Counted from the stretch's first letter, positions 1 through 6,589 are shown. The stretch: DNA of 12,676 bases from Pseudomonadota bacterium (GCA_023416195.1 JAEZID010000236.1:1-12676), one strand, 5' to 3'. The notes: a model not told the origin generated them from the letters alone. Made by a program: numbers and translations.

Positions 1-1019
1 CCGGCCTCGAAATGCACCAGCGCCACCCGGCGGTAGTCGCCGGTGAGGAAGCCGATCAGCATATCGGCCAGATAGGTGCGCGTCGCCCGGTCCAGGCGGC
101 CCATGATGCCGAAGTCGACCGCGGCGATGTTGCCGTTCTGGTCGACGAACAGGTTGCCGGGGTGCAGGTCGGCGTGGAAGAAGCCGTCGCGAAACACCTG
201 ATTGAAGAAACTGGCCGACGCCTTGGCCAGGATTTCGTCCCGGTTGAAGCCCAAGGCGTCGATGCGCTCCGCCTCGTCCACCTTCAGGCCGCGGATGCGC
301 TCCAGCGTCAGGACGCGGCGCGCCGTGCGGTCCCAGTCGATCATGGGCACGCTGAAGGTCGGGTCGCCCTTGAAGTTGGCGGCCAGCTCCGACGCGGCGG
401 CCGCCTCCATCCGCAGCTCCATTTCCAGGCGGGAGGTGCGGGCGAAGGTCTCCACCACCTCGCGCAGGCGCAGGCGCTTCAGCTTGGGCAGCAGATATTC
501 GGCCCACTCGGCCAGCCAGAAGAACAGGTCGATGTCGCGCTCGAAGGCGAACTCGATGCCGGGGCGCAGCACCTTGACCGCGACCTCCCGCCCGTCGGCG
601 GTCACCGCGAAATGCACCTGCGCGATGGAGGCGGCGGCGACCGGCTCCTCGTCGAAGGTCAGGAAGATGTCGGAGATGGGCTGGCCCAGTTCCTCCTCGA
701 TGATCGCGCGGGCCTGCGAACCGGGGAAGGGCGGCAGCTTGTCCTGCAACTCCGCGAGGTCGGTCGCCATCCGCTCGCCGACGAGGTCGGAGCGCGTCGA
801 TAAAAGCTGGCCCAGCTTGATGTAGGTCGGCCCCAACTCCGCCAGCGCGCGGGCGAGGCGCTGGCCGACTCGGCCCGGCTCCTTGCCGTTGGCGACCCAG
901 CGCCAGAACATGGCGCCCGCAGGCGCGATCTGCGGCAGCGTCTCGGGCAGCGCGTTGTAGCGGGCGACCGTGCGGGCGATGCCGAACAGGCGGACGAGGT
1001 TGCGGATGGTGCGGAACAC
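1..1019 (-). CDS. ubiB: UbiB, ubiquinone biosynthesis atypical kinase/ATPase (3' part cut off by window edge)
   Basis: UbiB is a membrane-associated, protein-kinase-like ATPase needed for ubiquinone (coenzyme Q) synthesis, thought to support the lipid-modifying Coq/Ubi complex rather than to phosphorylate proteins. I translated 339 codons from the minus strand. Family marks seen: KxGQ motif (K68, G70, Q71), the alanine-rich loop that replaces the kinase P-loop (about 127-136, AAASIAQVH), a VAVK lysine (K149), the catalytic loop HADLHPGN (282-289) and DFG (302-304). Family members are usually a little over 500 residues, so roughly the last third, including the C-terminal membrane helices, lies outside the window. 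The start is GTG, the first possible one: an in-frame TAA (the ubiE stop) lies two codons upstream. It is co-directional with ubiE, six bases away, and is almost certainly in one operon with it. Confidence 0.95.
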   Translation of the reverse strand, partial: MFRTIRNLVRLFGIARTVARYNALPETLPQIAPAGAMFWRWVANGKEPGRVGQRLARALAELGPTYIKLGQLLSTRSDLVGERMATDLAELQDKLPPFPGSQARAIIEEELGQPISDIFLTFDEEPVAAASIAQVHFAVTADGREVAVKVLRPGIEFAFERDIDLFFWLAEWAEYLLPKLKRLRLREVVETFARTSRLEMELRMEAAAASELAANFKGDPTFSVPMIDWDRTARRVLTLERIRGLKVDEAERIDALGFNRDEILAKASASFFNQVFRDGFFHADLHPGNLFVDQNGNIAAVDFGIMGRLDRATRTYLADMLIGFLTGDYRRVALVHFEA

Positions 1020-1025
1020 GGGAGC

Positions 1026-1850
1026 TTAAATCCGCCAGCCGGAATGGATGGCGGCGATGCCGCCGGTCAGGTTGCGCACGCGCACCGCGCCGAAGCCAGC
1101 CGCTTCGATCCGCTTGGCGAGGGCCTCCTGTTGGGGGAAGCGCCGGATGCTCTCCGCCAGATAGCGGTAGGAGGCCTCGTCGCCCGCCACCACGCGCCCG
1201 AGCTTGGGCAGCACCTGGAAGGAGTAAAGGTCGTAGGCTTCGCGCAGCACCGGCAGGACCACGTGGCTGAACTCCAGGCAGAAGAACTTTCCACCGGGCT
1301 TCAACACGCGACGGGCCTCGGAAAGCGCGGCGTCGATTCGCGTGACGTTGCGCAGCCCGAAGGCGATCGTGTAGGCGTCCACCGAGCGCGAGGCGAAGGG
1401 CAGCTTCTCCGCGTCGCCGACCGTCCAGTTCACCCCCGACAGGATGCCCCGGTCGAAGGAGCGGTCGCGCCCGACGCGGACCATCGACTCGGTGATGTCG
1501 CACACGATGGCCCGGCCGCCGCCCCGTTGCAGGAAGCGGAAGGCGATGTCGCCCGTGCCGCCCGCCACGTCCAGCAGCGTCATGTCGGCCTTCGGCGCCA
1601 CCATCTCCATCAGCGTGTCCTTCCACAGCCGATGGATGCCGCCCGACATCAGGTCGTTCATCAGGTCGTAGCGCCCGGCCACGCTGTCGAAGACGGCGCG
1701 GACGAGGCCCGACTTGGCGTCGGGATCCACGGGCTGGAATCCGAACCAGTTGCCTTCGGAGCCGGGGGCCTTGGCGGAGTCGGCTTCGGTGGGATCGGCT
1801 TCGGTGGGATCGGCCTTGGTGGCGTTGGGGGGAGTGCGCTGCTCGGTCAT
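1026..1850 (-). CDS. ubiE: UbiE, demethylmenaquinone/2-methoxy-6-polyprenyl-benzoquinol C-methyltransferase
   Basis: This is the SAM-dependent C-methyltransferase of ubiquinone (and, where present, menaquinone) synthesis. The 274-residue product has UbiE signature 1 (YDLMNDLMSGGIHRLW, 61-76), the SAM-binding motif LDVAGGTGD (93-101), a GDAEKLPF motif (145-152) and signature 2 (RVLKPGGKFFCLEFS, 181-195). The C-terminus GGIAAIHSGWRI is typical. I chose the ATG at 1850; an in-frame ATG at 1862 would add four residues, and neither has a strong ribosome site. The frame stays open much further upstream, but that extension lies antisense to mutM and is not real. About 30 N-terminal residues form a polar low-complexity extension (ADPTE repeats) in front of the normal family start near FGFQPV. 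It is transcribed divergently from mutM and leads into ubiB. Confidence 0.96.
   Translation of the reverse strand: MTEQRTPPNATKADPTEADPTEADSAKAPGSEGNWFGFQPVDPDAKSGLVRAVFDSVAGRYDLMNDLMSGGIHRLWKDTLMEMVAPKADMTLLDVAGGTGDIAFRFLQRGGGRAIVCDITESMVRVGRDRSFDRGILSGVNWTVGDAEKLPFASRSVDAYTIAFGLRNVTRIDAALSEARRVLKPGGKFFCLEFSHVVLPVLREAYDLYSFQVLPKLGRVVAGDEASYRYLAESIRRFPQQEALAKRIEAAGFGAVRVRNLTGGIAAIHSGWRI
1781..1825. repeat. 15-bp tandem repeat inside the ubiE 5' end
   Basis: Two identical 15-bp copies (1781-1795 and 1796-1810) are followed by a diverged third (1811-1825). Because 15 is divisible by three, copy number changes keep the frame; the copies encode ADPTE units in the N-terminal extension of UbiE. 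Confidence 0.85.
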
Positions 1851-2003
1851 GGCGCGCAACATAGCGCGCGGCCAAGGCTTCCGCCAGCCGGGGCGTGGCC
1901 TTGTCCGGGCTCCGTCCGGCCGATTTTTCGCGTCATGGGGGGCGGGCGGGCCGATTCGCTTTCCCCTTGCGTCAAGGCGCCCTTCTCCCCACCCTGTAAA
2001 CCC
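1851..2003. promoter_or_regulatory. divergent intergenic region between ubiE and mutM
   Basis: Both neighbouring genes are read outward from this 153-bp gap, so promoters for the ubiE-ubiB operon and for mutM should lie here. I could not find a convincing -35/-10 pair on either strand. A short inverted repeat, CCTTG-CGT-CAAGG, sits at 1965-1977. No good Shine-Dalgarno sequence precedes mutM. The assignment rests on gene orientation, not on a recognised motif. Confidence 0.4.
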
Positions 2004-2846
2004 ATGCCAGAGCTTCCCGAAGTCGAAACCGTCTGCCGGGGCCTCGCCCCGCATCTGGAAGGCCGAACGCTCGTCTGCGTGCAGCAGCGCCGGCCGAACC
2101 TGCGCTTTCCCTTTCCGCCGCGGTTCTGCGAGCGGCTGACCGGCCGCCGGGTCGAGACGGTGCGGCGCCGGGCCAAATACATCCTGATCCATCTGGACGA
2201 CGGGACGGTGCTGATCGCGCATCTGGGCATGTCGGGGCGGATGATCATCACGCCGGAGGCGCCGCCCGCCTACGGCGCGCACGACCATGTGGTGTTCGAG
2301 ACGGACGCCGGCACGGTGGTCACCTTCAACGACGCGCGCCGATTCGGCCTGATGGATCTGGCCACCGCCGACACGGTGTCCGACCACCCGCTGCTGCGCA
2401 CGCTGGGGCCGGAGCCGCTGGGCAACGAATTCTCCGGCCCGGTCCTGGCCGAGCGGCTGGCCGGCCGGATGACCAGCATCAAGGCGGCGCTGCTCGACCA
2501 GACGGTCGTCGCGGGGCTCGGCAACATCTACGTGTCGGAGGCGCTGTTCCTGTCCCGCCTCAGCCCGAAGCGGATCGCCGCCACGGTGACCGGCGCCAGG
2601 GCCGACCGGCTCGCCACCGCGATCCGCGAGGTGCTGGGCCGCGCCATTGAGGCCGGCGGCTCGTCCCTGCGCGACTACCGGCAGGCGTCGGGCGAGCTTG
2701 GCTATTTCCAGCACCAGTTCTCGGTCTACGACCGGGAGGGGCAGCCGTGCCCGGGGTGCAACTGCGACGTGGCGAGGACCGGGGGGATCCGGCGCATCGT
2801 GCAGGCCGGCCGTTCGACTTTCTATTGTCCGCAGCGCCAGCGTTGA
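2004..2846 (+). CDS. mutM: MutM/Fpg, formamidopyrimidine-DNA glycosylase (zinc finger lacks the usual fourth Cys)
   Basis: MutM is a bifunctional base-excision repair glycosylase/AP lyase that removes 8-oxoguanine and ring-opened purines. The product has 280 residues, a normal length. The start ATG gives the required N-terminus PELPEVETV, in which Pro2 (exposed after Met removal) is the catalytic nucleophile and Glu3 is also catalytic. K58 sits in the conserved RRAKY segment. The helix-two-turns-helix DNA-binding region is LLDQTVVAGLGNIYVSEALF (163-182). The C-terminal zinc-finger hairpin has C249 and C252 (CPGC), R270 (the conserved loop Arg) and C275, but the sequence ends CPQRQR where the family has CxxCQ, so the fourth ligand position is R278. 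An extra C254 lies next to the first pair. The in-frame extension upstream of 2004 is antisense to ubiE and is not used. Confidence 0.96.
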   Translation: MPELPEVETVCRGLAPHLEGRTLVCVQQRRPNLRFPFPPRFCERLTGRRVETVRRRAKYILIHLDDGTVLIAHLGMSGRMIITPEAPPAYGAHDHVVFETDAGTVVTFNDARRFGLMDLATADTVSDHPLLRTLGPEPLGNEFSGPVLAERLAGRMTSIKAALLDQTVVAGLGNIYVSEALFLSRLSPKRIAATVTGARADRLATAIREVLGRAIEAGGSSLRDYRQASGELGYFQHQFSVYDREGQPCPGCNCDVARTGGIRRIVQAGRSTFYCPQRQR

Positions 2847-2860
2847 TATAGGTGAAGGTC

Positions 2861-3274
2861 ATGATGGCTCCACCGGCCTTTGCTCGGGCGGTTTTCGCCG
2901 CCCTCCTCCTCGCCGGCCCCGCTTTCGCGGGTCTGGCCGGGGTTTCGTTGCCCGCAAGGGCGTCCGAATCCACCCGCTTCGTCACGGGGCTTGGGGATGT
3001 GCCGGTGATGCCGGGCCTCGCCCCCGCCGAGGAGGAACCGCTGGTGTTCGACAAGCCGGACGGGCGCATCGCGCAATCCGTCATGGCCGGCCGGGTCGAC
3101 CGCAAGGCGGTGCTGGCCTTCTACAACCAGACCATGCCGCAGCTCGGCTGGAAGCGCACCAGCGACACGAATTACGTGCGCGAGGGCGAGGAGCTGCGCC
3201 TGGAGTTCGTCAAAACAGGGCGCCCGGTACCGCCGGGCCAGACGACCGTGCGTTTCACACTGAGCCCACGCTGA
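2861..3274 (+). CDS. small exported protein of unknown function
   Basis: I do not recognise this family. The 137-residue product starts with a signal peptide: short charged start, hydrophobic stretch AVFAALLLAGPAFA, and possible signal peptidase I sites after AFA (about residue 22) or ARA (about 33). There is no lipobox cysteine. The mature part, about 100 residues, is soluble and has no cysteines, so a periplasmic location is inferred. A recognisable core is VLAFYNQTMPQLGW, followed by a short beta-rich end. The gene starts 14 bases after the mutM stop and is followed by the enoyl-CoA hydratase 61 bases later, so it is probably co-transcribed with mutM. Start codon choice is uncertain: GTG 2852, ATG 2861 or ATG 2864; GGTGAAGG just upstream suits the ATGs. 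Codon use resembles its neighbours. Confidence 0.8.
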   Translation: MMAPPAFARAVFAALLLAGPAFAGLAGVSLPARASESTRFVTGLGDVPVMPGLAPAEEEPLVFDKPDGRIAQSVMAGRVDRKAVLAFYNQTMPQLGWKRTSDTNYVREGEELRLEFVKTGRPVPPGQTTVRFTLSPR

Positions 3275-3288
3275 CGCCCAACCATAAT

Positions 3289-3309
3289 GCCCCCATCTCA
3301 ACAGGGGGC
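3289..3309 (+). other. short hairpin upstream of the enoyl-CoA hydratase gene
   Basis: GCCCCC (3289-3294) and GGGGGC (3304-3309) form a perfect 6-bp stem with a nine-base loop. It lies between the stop of the small exported protein and the next start. There is no T-tract, so it is a weak terminator candidate at best; it might instead cap or protect the downstream transcript. Confidence 0.35.
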
Positions 3310-3335
3310 GGAACCATATCGGGAGTTTGTCGCAC

Positions 3336-4112
3336 ATGCCGTACGAAACCATCCTCGTGGAGACCCGCGGTCCCGTCGGTCTGATCACGCTGAACCGGCC
3401 GAAGGCGCTCAACGCCCTGTCCGACCAGCTGGTCACCGAACTGGGCCAGGCGCTGGACACGCTGGAGGCCGACGACTCCATCGGCGCCATCGTCGTGACC
3501 GGCTCGGAAAAGGCCTTCGCGGCCGGTGCCGACATCAAGGAGATGCAGGGCTTCTCCTACATGGACGTCTACGCGTCCAACTTCATCACGGCGAAGTGGG
3601 AGCGTCTGGCCAAGTGCCGCAAGCCGACCATCGCGGCGGTCGCCGGCTACGCGCTGGGCGGCGGCTGCGAACTGGCGATGATGGCCGACTTCATCCTGGC
3701 CGCCGACACCGCCAAGTTCGGCCAGCCGGAAATCACCATCGGCACCATCCCCGGCGCCGGCGGCACGCAGCGCCTGACCCGCTTCGTCGGCAAGTCCAAG
3801 GCGATGGAGATGTGCCTGACCGGCCGCCTGATGGACGCGGCGGAAGCCGAGCGTGCCGGCCTCGTCAGCCGCATCGTCCCGGCCGCCGAGCTGGTGGACG
3901 AGGCCGTGAAGGTCGCCGAGAAGATCGCCAAGCTGTCGCGCCCGATCGTCATGATGGCGAAGGACGCCGTGAACGTGGCCTACGAGACCACGCTGACCGA
4001 GGGCGTGAAGGTCGAGCGCCGCCTGTTCCACTCCACCTTCGCCATCGAAGACCAGAAGGAGGGCATGTCGGCCTTCGCCGAGAAGCGCCAGCCGGATTGG
4101 AAGAATCGCTGA
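3336..4112 (+). CDS. short-chain enoyl-CoA hydratase (crotonase family)
   Basis: This predicted cytoplasmic enzyme hydrates trans-2-enoyl-CoA to 3-hydroxyacyl-CoA (EC 4.2.1.17) in fatty-acid beta-oxidation and related acyl-CoA pathways. The 258-residue product matches the usual crotonase length. Visible features are AAGADIKEM (62-70), the oxyanion-hole loop AGYALGGG (103-110), and both catalytic glutamates, E112 (GGGCELAM) and E132 (FGQPEITIG). The segment TIPGAGGTQRLTR and the C-terminal FxSTFAxxDxxEGMSAFxEKR pattern closely resemble mitochondrial ECHS1, supporting a true hydratase rather than another crotonase. I chose ATG 3336 because GGGAG (3321-3325) lies ten bases upstream; the in-frame TTG at 3327 is too close to that site. 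A 16-bp hairpin follows the gene. Confidence 0.95.
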   Translation: MPYETILVETRGPVGLITLNRPKALNALSDQLVTELGQALDTLEADDSIGAIVVTGSEKAFAAGADIKEMQGFSYMDVYASNFITAKWERLAKCRKPTIAAVAGYALGGGCELAMMADFILAADTAKFGQPEITIGTIPGAGGTQRLTRFVGKSKAMEMCLTGRLMDAAEAERAGLVSRIVPAAELVDEAVKVAEKIAKLSRPIVMMAKDAVNVAYETTLTEGVKVERRLFHSTFAIEDQKEGMSAFAEKRQPDWKNR

Positions 4113-4118
4113 TCCGCG

Positions 4119-4155
4119 CCTGCTCCTCCCCCGCATCTTGCGGGGGAGGAGCAGG
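4119..4155 (+). terminator. long perfect hairpin after the enoyl-CoA hydratase gene
   Basis: A perfect 16-bp stem (4119-4134 with 4140-4155) and a five-base loop ATCTT begin seven bases after the stop codon. The T-tract of a classic rho-independent terminator is missing. It probably ends or protects the upstream transcript; it also separates that transcript from the rpsT promoter. The C/T-rich left arm resembles other palindromes in this window. Confidence 0.6.
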
Positions 4156-4212
4156 TCGGTCGCAAGATTTCGTGGCGTTCCTCTTTCAATAAAAACAGTG
4201 TTTGACGGTGGC

Positions 4213-4241
4213 TTGACTCTCGTTCGGGTGGCGCGTATAAG
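4213..4241 (+). promoter_or_regulatory. sigma70-type promoter of rpsT
   Basis: TTGACT (4213-4218) and TATAAG (4236-4241) are separated by exactly 17 bases, a near-ideal housekeeping promoter. Transcription would start near 4248, about 40 bases before the rpsT start. A GANTC site (GACTC, 4215-4219) overlaps the -35 element; this is the recognition sequence of the alphaproteobacterial cell-cycle methylase CcrM. Confidence 0.75.
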
Positions 4242-4286
4242 GCCCCCTCGCACTGGGACAGGCGTGTCGTCCGGAGTAGGGTTTTC

Positions 4287-4547
4287 ATGGCCAATCATAA
4301 GTCTGCTGAAAAGCGCATTCGTCAAACCGAGCGTCGTACGGAAGTCAACCGTAACCGCATCAGCCGCATCCGCACCTTCGTGAAGAAGGTCGAGACGGCC
4401 ATCGAGACCGGCAACAAGGCGGAAGCCGCCGAGGCGTTCAAGGACGCTCAGCCGGAAATGATGCGCGGCGTCTCCAAGGGCGTTCTGCACAAGAACACGG
4501 TGTCGCGCAAGCTGTCGCGCCTGTCGGCCCGCATCAAGGCTCTCTGA
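4287..4547 (+). CDS. rpsT: 30S ribosomal protein S20
   Basis: S20 binds 16S rRNA in the body of the small ribosomal subunit. The 86-residue product is full length, very basic, and begins with the family hallmark MANHKSAEKRIRQ. Further conserved parts are RNRxxxSRIRTFVKKVE and GVxHKNTxSRKxSRL near the end. A GGAG (4272-4275) lies some distance upstream of the ATG, and the ATG itself is the only sensible start. The gene has its own promoter and a clear terminator, so it appears to be a monocistronic unit, as usual for rpsT. Its position directly upstream of dnaA is conserved in Alphaproteobacteria. Confidence 0.98.
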   Translation: MANHKSAEKRIRQTERRTEVNRNRISRIRTFVKKVETAIETGNKAEAAEAFKDAQPEMMRGVSKGVLHKNTVSRKLSRLSARIKAL

Positions 4548-4565
4548 GTTTTTCTCAGCGTCATC

Positions 4566-4597
4566 AAGCCGCGCACCAGTTATGGGCGCGGCTTTTT
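4566..4597 (+). terminator. rho-independent terminator of rpsT
   Basis: A perfect 9-bp stem, AAGCCGCGC (4566-4574) with GCGCGGCTT (4586-4594), has an 11-base loop and runs into TTTTT (4593-4597). It lies 19 bases after the rpsT stop. Confidence 0.9.
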
Positions 4598-4713
4598 GCG
4601 TTGTGAAAAGTCTTCGCTAAAATCCTTCTAAAGTGTGCTGAAAAACAAGCGGCGTTTCTTGTTGCCGTGCCGCGCACGATTTGTGCTTTTTGACTCGTTC
4701 GCTTTCTGTCCCA

Positions 4714-4742
4714 TTGCCAGCGTTGGGATGGCTGATTAGACT
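4714..4742 (+). promoter_or_regulatory. candidate dnaA promoter
   Basis: TTGCCA (4714-4719) and TAGACT (4737-4742) are 17 bases apart, matching the housekeeping consensus at five and four of six positions. If used, dnaA would have a leader of about 350 bases. A weaker alternative, TTGCTT (4855-4860) with TTAAAA (4878-4883), also has 17-base spacing. Confidence 0.35.
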
Positions 4743-4991
4743 TTCGGTCTGTGGGGAATGGCGGATCGGTGTTACTTCGTGTATCGTTCGTCATTCGCTG
4801 AAGGACGGAGACGTTCAAGGCTGCGGATCGTAAAAAAGAACACGAATCAATCCGTTGCTTCTGGAACGGTCCCTTTCTTAAAAATTGGCTGGGCGCTGGC
4901 GGGATTTACCATTTCGCCAATCGGGTAGTGCTGCCGTCCAGTTTGAGGGCATCCGCCGTTGGAGTCTTCCGGAGAGGAACATTCCTTGACA

Positions 4992-5028
4992 GCGGGGCCA
5001 CATAAAGAGGTGAGCGGGCTTGCCCCGC
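4992..5028 (+). promoter_or_regulatory. mutually exclusive hairpins in the dnaA leader
   Basis: GCCCCGC (5022-5028) can pair fully with GCGGGGC (4992-4998), forming a 7-bp stem with a 23-base loop, or its CCCGC part can pair with GCGGG (5014-5018) in a tight hairpin. The two folds cannot form together. A third stem, GGCCG with CGGCC, is possible at about 5043-5064. The ribosome site AAGGAG (5083-5088) follows ten bases before the dnaA ATG. Whether these folds regulate anything is inference. Confidence 0.35.
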
Positions 5029-5098
5029 GCTTCCGTTGCCGTGGCCGGCGATTGCGTTTCGGCCCGCAGGGGGAGAGGGGGCAAGGAGTAGGGGAAGC

Positions 5099-6589
5099 AT
5101 GTCGGTCGGCGTGTCGTTGGATCAACAGTGGGCTCGCATCCGGGGCCGCCTGAAGGACGAGGTGGGCGAGATCGCCTACCGCAGCTGGCTACAGCCGCTG
5201 TCCGTCGCGGGCATCCGGGGTGGCGAGGTGCGCATCGGCGTGCCCACGCGCTTCATGCGCGATTGGGTGCTGACCCACTATGCCGACCGCATCCGCGTGC
5301 TCTGGGCCGGGGAGAACCCGGAGGTCCAGTCCATCGACGTCGTCGTCGCCTCGACCAATGTTCCGCCCGCGCTCGCGGCCGACAACGACGACTCGGGGGA
5401 CGATTCGGGGGACGAACCGCCTCCCGCCCGGCGCGCTCCGGCGCCCGCGCCAGCCCATTCCTATTCGGGCCAGCCGTACCCCGCTCCGTCCTACATCGGC
5501 TCCTCCTACGCCGCGTCGGACGAGTCGCCGACGGCGGTCGCCTCGGTGCTGGAGGACCGCACCGACATATCCGCCCCGCTCGACCCGCGCTTCACCTTCG
5601 AGAATTTCGTGGTCGGCAAGCCGAACGAGCTGGCGCACGCCGCCGCCCGCCGGGTCGCGGACGCCACCTCGGTGACCTTCAACCCGCTGTTCCTCTATGG
5701 CGGCGTGGGGTTGGGCAAGACGCACCTGATGCACGCCATCGCGTGGCAGATCCGCAAGAACGATCCGAACCGCAAGGTCATCTACCTGTCGGCGGAAAAG
5801 TTCATGTACCAGTTCATCCGCGCGTTGCGCTTCAAGGACACGATGGCCTTCAAGCAGCAGTTCCGCTCGGTGGACGTGCTGATGATCGACGACGTGCAGT
5901 TCATCAGCGGCAAGGACTCCACCCAGGAGGAGTTCTTCCACACCTTCAACGCGCTGGTGGACCAGAACCGCCAGGTCATCATCTCCGCCGACAAGAGCCC
6001 GTCCGACCTGGAAGGCATGGAGGAGCGGCTGCGCTCCCGCCTGGGCTGGGGCCTCGTCGCCGACATCCACCCGACCACCTACGAGCTGCGACTCGGCATC
6101 CTCCAGGCCAAGGCCGACGCGCTGAACGCCAACATCCCGCTGAAGGTTCTGGAGTTCCTGGCCCACAAGATCACCTCGAACGTGCGCGAGCTGGAAGGGG
6201 CGCTGAACCGCATCGTCGCGCACGCCGAGCTGGTCGGCCGCGCCATCTCGCTCGAATCGACGCAGGAGGTGCTGCACGACCTGCTGCGCGCCAACGACCG
6301 CCGCGTCACCATCGACGAGATCCAGAAGCGCGTGGCGGAGCATTTCAACATCCGCGTCGCCGACATGCATTCGGCCCGCCGCGCCCGCGCCGTCGCGCGC
6401 CCGCGTCAGGTCGCCATGTACCTTGCCAAGCAGCTGACCGCCCGCTCCCTGCCGGAGATCGGGCGCAAGTTCGGCGGCCGTGACCACACCACGGTCATGC
6501 ACGCGGTCAAGAAGGTGGAGGAGCTGCGCGCCACCGACCCCGCCTTCGCCGAGGACGTCGAGCTGCTCCGCCGCATGCTGGAAAGCTGA
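5099..6589 (+). CDS. dnaA: DnaA, chromosomal replication initiator
   Basis: DnaA is the ATP-dependent initiator that binds DnaA boxes and opens oriC. The 496-residue product has all four domains. Domain I (about 1-85) includes WLQPL and a PTRFMRDW segment. Domain II (about 90-160) is an acidic, Pro/Ala/Ser-rich linker. Domain III is the AAA+ module with Walker A GGVGLGKT (201-208), Walker B LMIDD (261-265) and the arginine-finger region EERLRSRLGWGL (308-319). Domain IV carries the helix-turn-helix and the DnaA signature RPRQVAMYLAKQLT and GGRDHTTVMHAVKKVEEL. The ATG at 5099 is preceded by AAGGAG; an upstream in-frame ATG at 5036 lies within leader hairpins and would add non-family residues. 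dnaN does not follow; a transporter set does, which is common in Alphaproteobacteria. Confidence 0.98.
   Translation: MSVGVSLDQQWARIRGRLKDEVGEIAYRSWLQPLSVAGIRGGEVRIGVPTRFMRDWVLTHYADRIRVLWAGENPEVQSIDVVVASTNVPPALAADNDDSGDDSGDEPPPARRAPAPAPAHSYSGQPYPAPSYIGSSYAASDESPTAVASVLEDRTDISAPLDPRFTFENFVVGKPNELAHAAARRVADATSVTFNPLFLYGGVGLGKTHLMHAIAWQIRKNDPNRKVIYLSAEKFMYQFIRALRFKDTMAFKQQFRSVDVLMIDDVQFISGKDSTQEEFFHTFNALVDQNRQVIISADKSPSDLEGMEERLRSRLGWGLVADIHPTTYELRLGILQAKADALNANIPLKVLEFLAHKITSNVRELEGALNRIVAHAELVGRAISLESTQEVLHDLLRANDRRVTIDEIQKRVAEHFNIRVADMHSARRARAVARPRQVAMYLAKQLTARSLPEIGRKFGGRDHTTVMHAVKKVEELRATDPAFAEDVELLRRMLES
5387..5410. repeat. 12-bp tandem duplication in the DnaA linker
   Basis: Two copies (5387-5398, 5399-5410) differ at one base and encode DDSG-DDSG in the unstructured domain II, a segment known to vary in length between species. 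Confidence 0.8.

Larger units (their letters stand above)
4598..5098 (+). promoter_or_regulatory. long gene-free dnaA upstream region
   Basis: These 500 bases hold no convincing gene; they are clearly more AT-rich than their surroundings, as expected for regulatory DNA. Small ORFs on the minus strand near the right end look like chance. I see candidate promoters, GANTC methylation sites at 4692-4696, 4844-4848 and 4962-4966, a perfect TTGACA (4986-4991) without a matching -10, and hairpins near the dnaA start. The closest DnaA-box-like sequence, TGTGGGGAA at 4750-4758, has two mismatches to TGTGGATAA. Its length and AT content would also fit an origin, but with no box cluster I regard it as the dnaA promoter and leader. 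A small RNA cannot be excluded. Confidence 0.6.

Noticed and set aside
1851..2714. Upstream in-frame extension of UbiE to 562 residues
   Set aside because: It lies antisense to mutM and the divergent gap, and UbiE proteins are about 250-270 residues.
1044..2846. 600-residue plus-strand reading frame covering ubiE and mutM
   Set aside because: Only its last 280 residues are real (MutM). The front is the antisense of ubiE, low-complexity and without family features.
4674..4691. Hairpin GCAC-GATTT-GTGC followed by TTTTT
   Set aside because: The stem is only four base pairs, too weak to call as a terminator, and no gene ends just before it.
4750..4758. DnaA-box-like TGTGGGGAA upstream of dnaA
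   Set aside because: Two mismatches to the consensus and no second box nearby, so not called as an origin element.
4986..4991. Perfect TTGACA -35 element near dnaA
   Set aside because: No acceptable -10 sequence at 15-19 bases downstream; the TAAAGA is only 11 bases away.
4847..5125. Minus-strand ORFs of 64-92 residues in the dnaA upstream region
   Set aside because: Overlapping frames of similar length, no clear ribosome site or family likeness; consistent with chance.
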